Origin: Ruminococcus sp. UBA4350 | GTDB lineage: Bacteria; Bacillota; Clostridia; Oscillospirales; Ruminococcaceae | Reading direction: 5' to 3' | NCBI GenBank assembly: GCA_002394125.1 | Contig: DGSY01000021.1 | Location: 47,625-57,471, forward strand | Length of the DNA: 9,847 nucleotides | In this document: one piece after another, positions 6,312-9,847 of the stretch | How the letters are laid out: every line of letters starts with the position of its first letter | Numbering within the stretch: the first letter of the stretch is position 1 | The notes under the pieces: generated by a model | What the model saw: only the letters and a program-made list of their open reading frames with translations | The model's database searches: none | Told to the model about the DNA's origin: nothing | Position numbers and translations under genes: made by a program

Positions 6312-7625
6312 TCATTCAGTCGCCGGTGCGGATTCTGCTTCCGCCGCCGGATCAGTCCGGTATACATCGTCGATCACGTTGTTGATGACCATATTGCGCA
6401 TTGCCCAGTAATGTGCGCCGTCGCGCCAGCCCTGATCGACCGAGCCGTCGCCGGCTGTCACGATCCATGCATTCGGATAGCGCTCGTAAAGCTGCACAAG
6501 CTGTTCAAAGGGGATATATGTATTATACACCCAGAATTTTTGCAGATGCGGCAGATCCATAAACGGCTCTGCCGAGGAGACCGGATTATAGCAGATATTG
6601 AGATCCTCCAGCTCCTTCAGCTCCGCGATCACGCTCATATCGGAGATGCCGTTGGAAAACAGCTCCAGATAGCGCAGATGCGGAACATATTTCAGTGCGG
6701 AAATATCCGTCAGATACTGCCAGCCGTTCTCCAGCGAATAGTTATCGACGAGGATCAGCACGCGCAGATCGGGCATATATTTCAGAAAGTCAAGATTGGT
6801 AATGTGATTGTGGCCGAGGTCGAGCGCGACCATATCGCGGCAGTATTTCAGATATTTGATATCGTCATTTGTCAGGCGCGGCTGTGTTTCGTCCGCCAGC
6901 AGGCAGGAGAATCCGACCGCATCCGTCGGGATGACATAGCCCTTGACGCAGATATTCCAGATGATGCGCGTATCGGGATGCGCCTCCTGCAAGGCTGCGT
7001 AATCCTCGTTTTCAAGGCCGCAGTCCTTCATGTTGATGCGTTTTAGATTCGTCATTGCGCCGAGGAATCCGTCCACGTCCAGTCCGGTGAGGTCATTGCC
7101 GGAAATATCCAGCTCCTCCGCATCGGACATCGTATTCAGAAAATCGCCGAGCTGCACCGGAACAGGCACCGACGGTACCGCTCCGGCCTCCGGCGCCGGC
7201 AGCTGCGCGATCTGTTCATCCGCGGCCGCCGCGGGCTCTGCGCCGATCGCAAGCACCATATCCGCAGGCTGCGTGTTGATTGCACGGCCGTAGATGCCGC
7301 CGAGCGCCATTGTCATGGCAGCGCCCGTCAGACAGACTGCCGCCGCCGGCACAAGGATCCGGCGGATCAGCGTTCTGCGGCGCGATTCCTCTGAAAGTGC
7401 AGCTTCCTCTGTCTTTGATAGATTCCGCCGCAGCTCGCGCCGGAGCCGGTTTGCAAGATCCTTTCCGCCTGCGACGAACTGGAATGTCGTCCAGACGGTG
7501 CTTTCGATCAGAAGTGTGCCGAATTTCCCTGCGGCACTGCCGAGTGCCGTCCTGATTTTATCACCGCTGCCGGAGAGGCCGCTGCGGAGCTGCCCCGTCC
7601 GTTCTGCAATCGCGGTTCGATTCAT
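6312..7625 (-). CDS. Membrane-anchored leucine-rich-repeat protein
   Basis: 437 residues. A cytoplasmic N-terminal part (1-88) ends in an Arg-rich stretch (60-89, including RLRRELRRNL and SRRRTLIRR). One membrane segment follows (about 90-112), then an Ala/Pro/Glu-rich linker (128-158) and a leucine-rich-repeat domain (about 165-385). The positive-inside rule places the repeats outside the cell. Recognisable repeat cores are ELDISGNDLTGLD (171-183), LKRINMKDCGLE (194-205), MVALDLGHNHITNLDFL (265-281), LRVLILVDNYSLEN (287-300), LRYLELFSNGISDMSVI (317-333) and LEDLNICYNPVSS (339-351), of roughly 22-residue internalin-like type, with an insertion at about 215-262. The C-terminus is acidic and Ala-rich, with no sortase or dockerin motif. 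It probably binds a protein or polymer at the surface; the ligand is unknown. Start ATG 7625 has a weak GGGTGA (7633-7638) 7 nt upstream; alaS ends 35 nt before it. Confidence 0.88.
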   Translation of the reverse strand: MNRTAIAERTGQLRSGLSGSGDKIRTALGSAAGKFGTLLIESTVWTTFQFVAGGKDLANRLRRELRRNLSKTEEAALSEESRRRTLIRRILVPAAAVCLTGAAMTMALGGIYGRAINTQPADMVLAIGAEPAAAADEQIAQLPAPEAGAVPSVPVPVQLGDFLNTMSDAEELDISGNDLTGLDVDGFLGAMTNLKRINMKDCGLENEDYAALQEAHPDTRIIWNICVKGYVIPTDAVGFSCLLADETQPRLTNDDIKYLKYCRDMVALDLGHNHITNLDFLKYMPDLRVLILVDNYSLENGWQYLTDISALKYVPHLRYLELFSNGISDMSVIAELKELEDLNICYNPVSSAEPFMDLPHLQKFWVYNTYIPFEQLVQLYERYPNAWIVTAGDGSVDQGWRDGAHYWAMRNMVINNVIDDVYRTDPAAEAESAPATE

Positions 7626-7660
7626 GATTCTATCACCCGTACCAAGTTCTAAGGAAGTTC
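7626..7660 (-). other. Short alaS-LRR spacer with no terminator
   Basis: 35 nt. It holds the weak LRR Shine-Dalgarno and two direct copies of AAGTTCT (plus-strand reading; 7644-7650 and 7655-7661, the second touching the alaS stop). No stem with a T-run is present, so transcription from alaS probably continues into the LRR gene. Confidence 0.5.
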
Positions 7661-9847
7661 TTATGCGTTCAGGAATTCGCCGGCAATGCTCTGGAGCATA
7701 CCGAGCGCTTCATCGACCATATAGGTCTTGCCGATGCCGCCCATTGCGCTGTCCGGTCTGCCGCCGCCCTTGCCGCCGGTGATCGGTGCAATGCGCTGGA
7801 TGATCCTGCCTGCGTGGGCACCCTTTGCGACTGCGCTCTTGGAGCAGACACAGTAGAAATTGCCGGTGTCGCCGTTGACGCCTGCGAGCAGCGCGATGAC
7901 ATTCTCCTCCTCGCTGCGGATCTGGTCGCCGATCGAGCGGAGCATATCCGGCTTGACATCGGTCAGCATCGCGGAGACGACCTTGATGCCGTTAATCTCC
8001 GGTGCATCCTTGAAAATATCGTCCATCTTGCTGTTTGCGACCTGCTGTGCCAGCGCATCAATATCGCGGAGCAGCTTGCGAGTCTCTGTGACGATCGCAG
8101 TTGCCTTTTCCGGCAGCTCGGACGGATTCGTGACCTTGAGGATCCGCGCAGTTTCGCGCAGGATATTTTCATTCTCATGCAGCAGCTTCAGGACATTCTC
8201 ACCGGTCACAAGTTCGATTCTGCGGACACCTGCCGCAACGGAACTTTCCGAGAGGATCCGGCAGAGACCGATCTCCGCCGTATTGTGAACGTGTGTACCG
8301 CCGCAGAATTCGACCGATTGATCGCCCGCTGTGACAACGCGGACAACATCGCCGTATTTTTCGCCGAACAGCGCCATTGCGCCGAGCTTCTTCGCCTCGT
8401 CGATCGGCATTTCCTGCGTCGTGACGGGCAGCGCCTTCATGATCTCCGCATTGATGAGATCCTCGGTCTTTTGCAGCTCTTCGGCAGTCATGCCGGAGAA
8501 ATGCGAGAAGTCAAAGCGGCAGCGGTCTGCATTGACCAGCTGACCTGCCTGATGCACATGATCGCCGAGCACGGTGCGGAGCGCAGCCTGGAGCAGATGT
8601 GCCGCGGTGTGATTGCGCATGGTTGCGCGGCGGCGCTTTTCGTCGATCGCCGCAGTGACGGTATCCCCGACGCGCAGCGTTCCCAGCTCCAGCGTACCCA
8701 TATGCAGGTACTGGCCGTCGCCGCCCTTCTGCGTATCGGCAACAGCGAATGTCACCTCGGCCTCGCCCTCTGCAAGCACGCCGATCTCGCCGGTATCGCC
8801 GGTCTGTCCGCCGCTTTCTGCATAGAACGGTGTGCGGTCGAGGATCAGCACGCCGTCCTGACCGGCTTCGAGCTGCCCAACAGCCTTGCCGTCCGCGAGG
8901 ATCGCGAGGATCTTCGATTCGCAGGTATTTTCGGTATAGCCGATGAATTCGGTTTTCGGCAGTCCCTTCGGCACGGCTGCATCGCCGCCCCACGAGGTCT
9001 TGACCTTGGATGCGCGGTCGGCTCTTGCGCGCTGCTTCTGTTCCTCCATGCAGCGGCGGAAGCCCTCCTCATCGACGGTCATGCCCTGCTCGGCCGCCAT
9101 TTCAGCGGTCAGGTCGATCGGAAAGCCGTAGGTATCGCTGAGGCTGAATGCGGTCTCGCCGCTGATGGTATTCAGCTTTGCCGCCTTCAGCGAATTGATC
9201 GCAGAGATGAGCAGTTCGGTGCCGCGGTCGATCGTCCGGGCGAAGCTCTCCTCCTCATGCTGAATGATCTTTGTGATGAGCTCCTGCTTTTCCTTCAGCT
9301 CCGGATATGCGGTCTCGTTCTCACGGATGACCGTTTCCGCTACCTGATAGAGGAACGGCTCTGTGATGCCGAGCAGTCTGCCGTGACGCGCCGCTCTGCG
9401 GAGCAGACGCTTCAGCACATAGCCTCTGCCGTCATTTGCGGGCGTGATGCCGTCGCCGACCATGAAAACAGTCGAGCGAATATGGTCGGTGATGACGCGG
9501 AGCGAAACATCGGATTTCTCGTCCGCATGGTATTCGAGATTTGCGATCTTGCAGATATGCTTCATGATATTCTGCACGGTATCGACCTCGAACAGATTGC
9601 CGACATCCTGCATGACGCAGGCAAGGCGCTCAAGGCCCATGCCGGTGTCAATATTCTTATTCTTCATCTCGGCATAGTGACCCTTGCCGTCGCTGTCGAA
9701 CTGGGAGAAAACGAGGTTCCAGATCTCAATGACGCGGTCGCATTCGCTGGCCTGCTCGAAGCTCTCGAAGGGGCCGTAGGCCTCGCCGCGGTCGAAGTGG
9801 ATCTCGGAGCAGGGGCCGCAGGGGCCGGAGCCGTGCTCCCAGAAGTT
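7661..9847 (-). CDS. alaS: Alanyl-tRNA synthetase, 5' end outside the window
   Basis: The frame is open from the window edge (9847) to the TAA at 7661, giving 728 residues of an expected 870-880; roughly 150 N-terminal residues with part of the catalytic core are missing. The enzyme charges tRNA-Ala and edits mischarged Ser/Gly. Numbering from the visible end, the fragment opens with NFWEHGSGPCGPCSEIHFD (1-19), a catalytic-domain signature, then VIEIWNLVFSQF (39-50) and DTGMGLERL (67-75). A tRNA-recognition segment contains ITPANDGRGYVLKRLLRRA (134-152). The editing domain has FYAESGGQTGDTG (341-353), the zinc motif HTAAH (413-417) and CGGTH (515-519), all ligands intact. The C-Ala domain ends with TGGKGGGRPDSAMGGIG near the C-terminus. 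The internal ATG at 9667 is Met61 of this fragment and is not the start. Codon use in the first 34 visible codons is unlike the rest. Confidence 0.97.
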   Translation of the reverse strand, partial: NFWEHGSGPCGPCSEIHFDRGEAYGPFESFEQASECDRVIEIWNLVFSQFDSDGKGHYAEMKNKNIDTGMGLERLACVMQDVGNLFEVDTVQNIMKHICKIANLEYHADEKSDVSLRVITDHIRSTVFMVGDGITPANDGRGYVLKRLLRRAARHGRLLGITEPFLYQVAETVIRENETAYPELKEKQELITKIIQHEEESFARTIDRGTELLISAINSLKAAKLNTISGETAFSLSDTYGFPIDLTAEMAAEQGMTVDEEGFRRCMEEQKQRARADRASKVKTSWGGDAAVPKGLPKTEFIGYTENTCESKILAILADGKAVGQLEAGQDGVLILDRTPFYAESGGQTGDTGEIGVLAEGEAEVTFAVADTQKGGDGQYLHMGTLELGTLRVGDTVTAAIDEKRRRATMRNHTAAHLLQAALRTVLGDHVHQAGQLVNADRCRFDFSHFSGMTAEELQKTEDLINAEIMKALPVTTQEMPIDEAKKLGAMALFGEKYGDVVRVVTAGDQSVEFCGGTHVHNTAEIGLCRILSESSVAAGVRRIELVTGENVLKLLHENENILRETARILKVTNPSELPEKATAIVTETRKLLRDIDALAQQVANSKMDDIFKDAPEINGIKVVSAMLTDVKPDMLRSIGDQIRSEEENVIALLAGVNGDTGNFYCVCSKSAVAKGAHAGRIIQRIAPITGGKGGGRPDSAMGGIGKTYMVDEALGMLQSIAGEFLNA

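Noticed and set aside
6298..6315. Six-residue longer HIT protein from the ATG at 6315
   Set aside because: The Shine-Dalgarno CGGAGG lies inside that extension, and HIT proteins typically begin at the position matching 6297.
7644..7661. Two copies of AAGTTCT with a 4-bp gap between alaS and the LRR gene
   Set aside because: Too short to call an operator or a repeat family; consistent with chance in a 35-nt spacer.

Overview
The window reads as part of a Gram-positive Firmicutes chromosome, most likely class Clostridia (Oscillospiraceae/Ruminococcus-like). The grounds are strong GGAGG Shine-Dalgarno sites, an RNase M5-type Toprim/DUF4093 protein, linkage of comEC to holA, and a moderately high G+C content with mixed codon use. 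The genus is inference. There are no tRNA, rRNA, CRISPR or insertion-sequence features.

All eight supported genes are on the minus strand, so they are transcribed from high to low coordinates. In that order they are: alaS (5' end outside the window), a membrane-anchored leucine-rich-repeat protein, a HIT/HINT-family protein, a ComEC/Rec2 DNA-uptake channel, an unrecognised tail-anchored protein, DNA polymerase III delta (holA), an RNase M5-like Toprim protein, and a degenerate MBOAT-family membrane protein. Intergenic gaps are at most about 35 nt. Three junctions are 4-base stop/start overlaps (GTGA at 5950-5953, ATGA at 2075-2078, ATGA at 1473-1476). I see no intrinsic terminator or convincing promoter between the genes, so the layout suggests one long, translationally coupled transcript. 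Only positions 1-168 lack a recognisable gene.

Most genes are housekeeping: aminoacylation, nucleotide hydrolase, clamp loading and RNA processing. Three surface or membrane proteins of uncertain role are interleaved with them. Two membrane proteins look like family members that have lost their active sites. The MBOAT-like protein keeps the AlgI/DltB scaffold but lacks both conserved histidines. ComEC keeps the channel domain but its C-terminal metallo-beta-lactamase-like region lacks the HxHxDH motif. No complete new system is evident. These two degenerate proteins, the unknown protein between comEC and holA, the LRR protein, and an abrupt codon-use shift in alaS are the points worth a second look.
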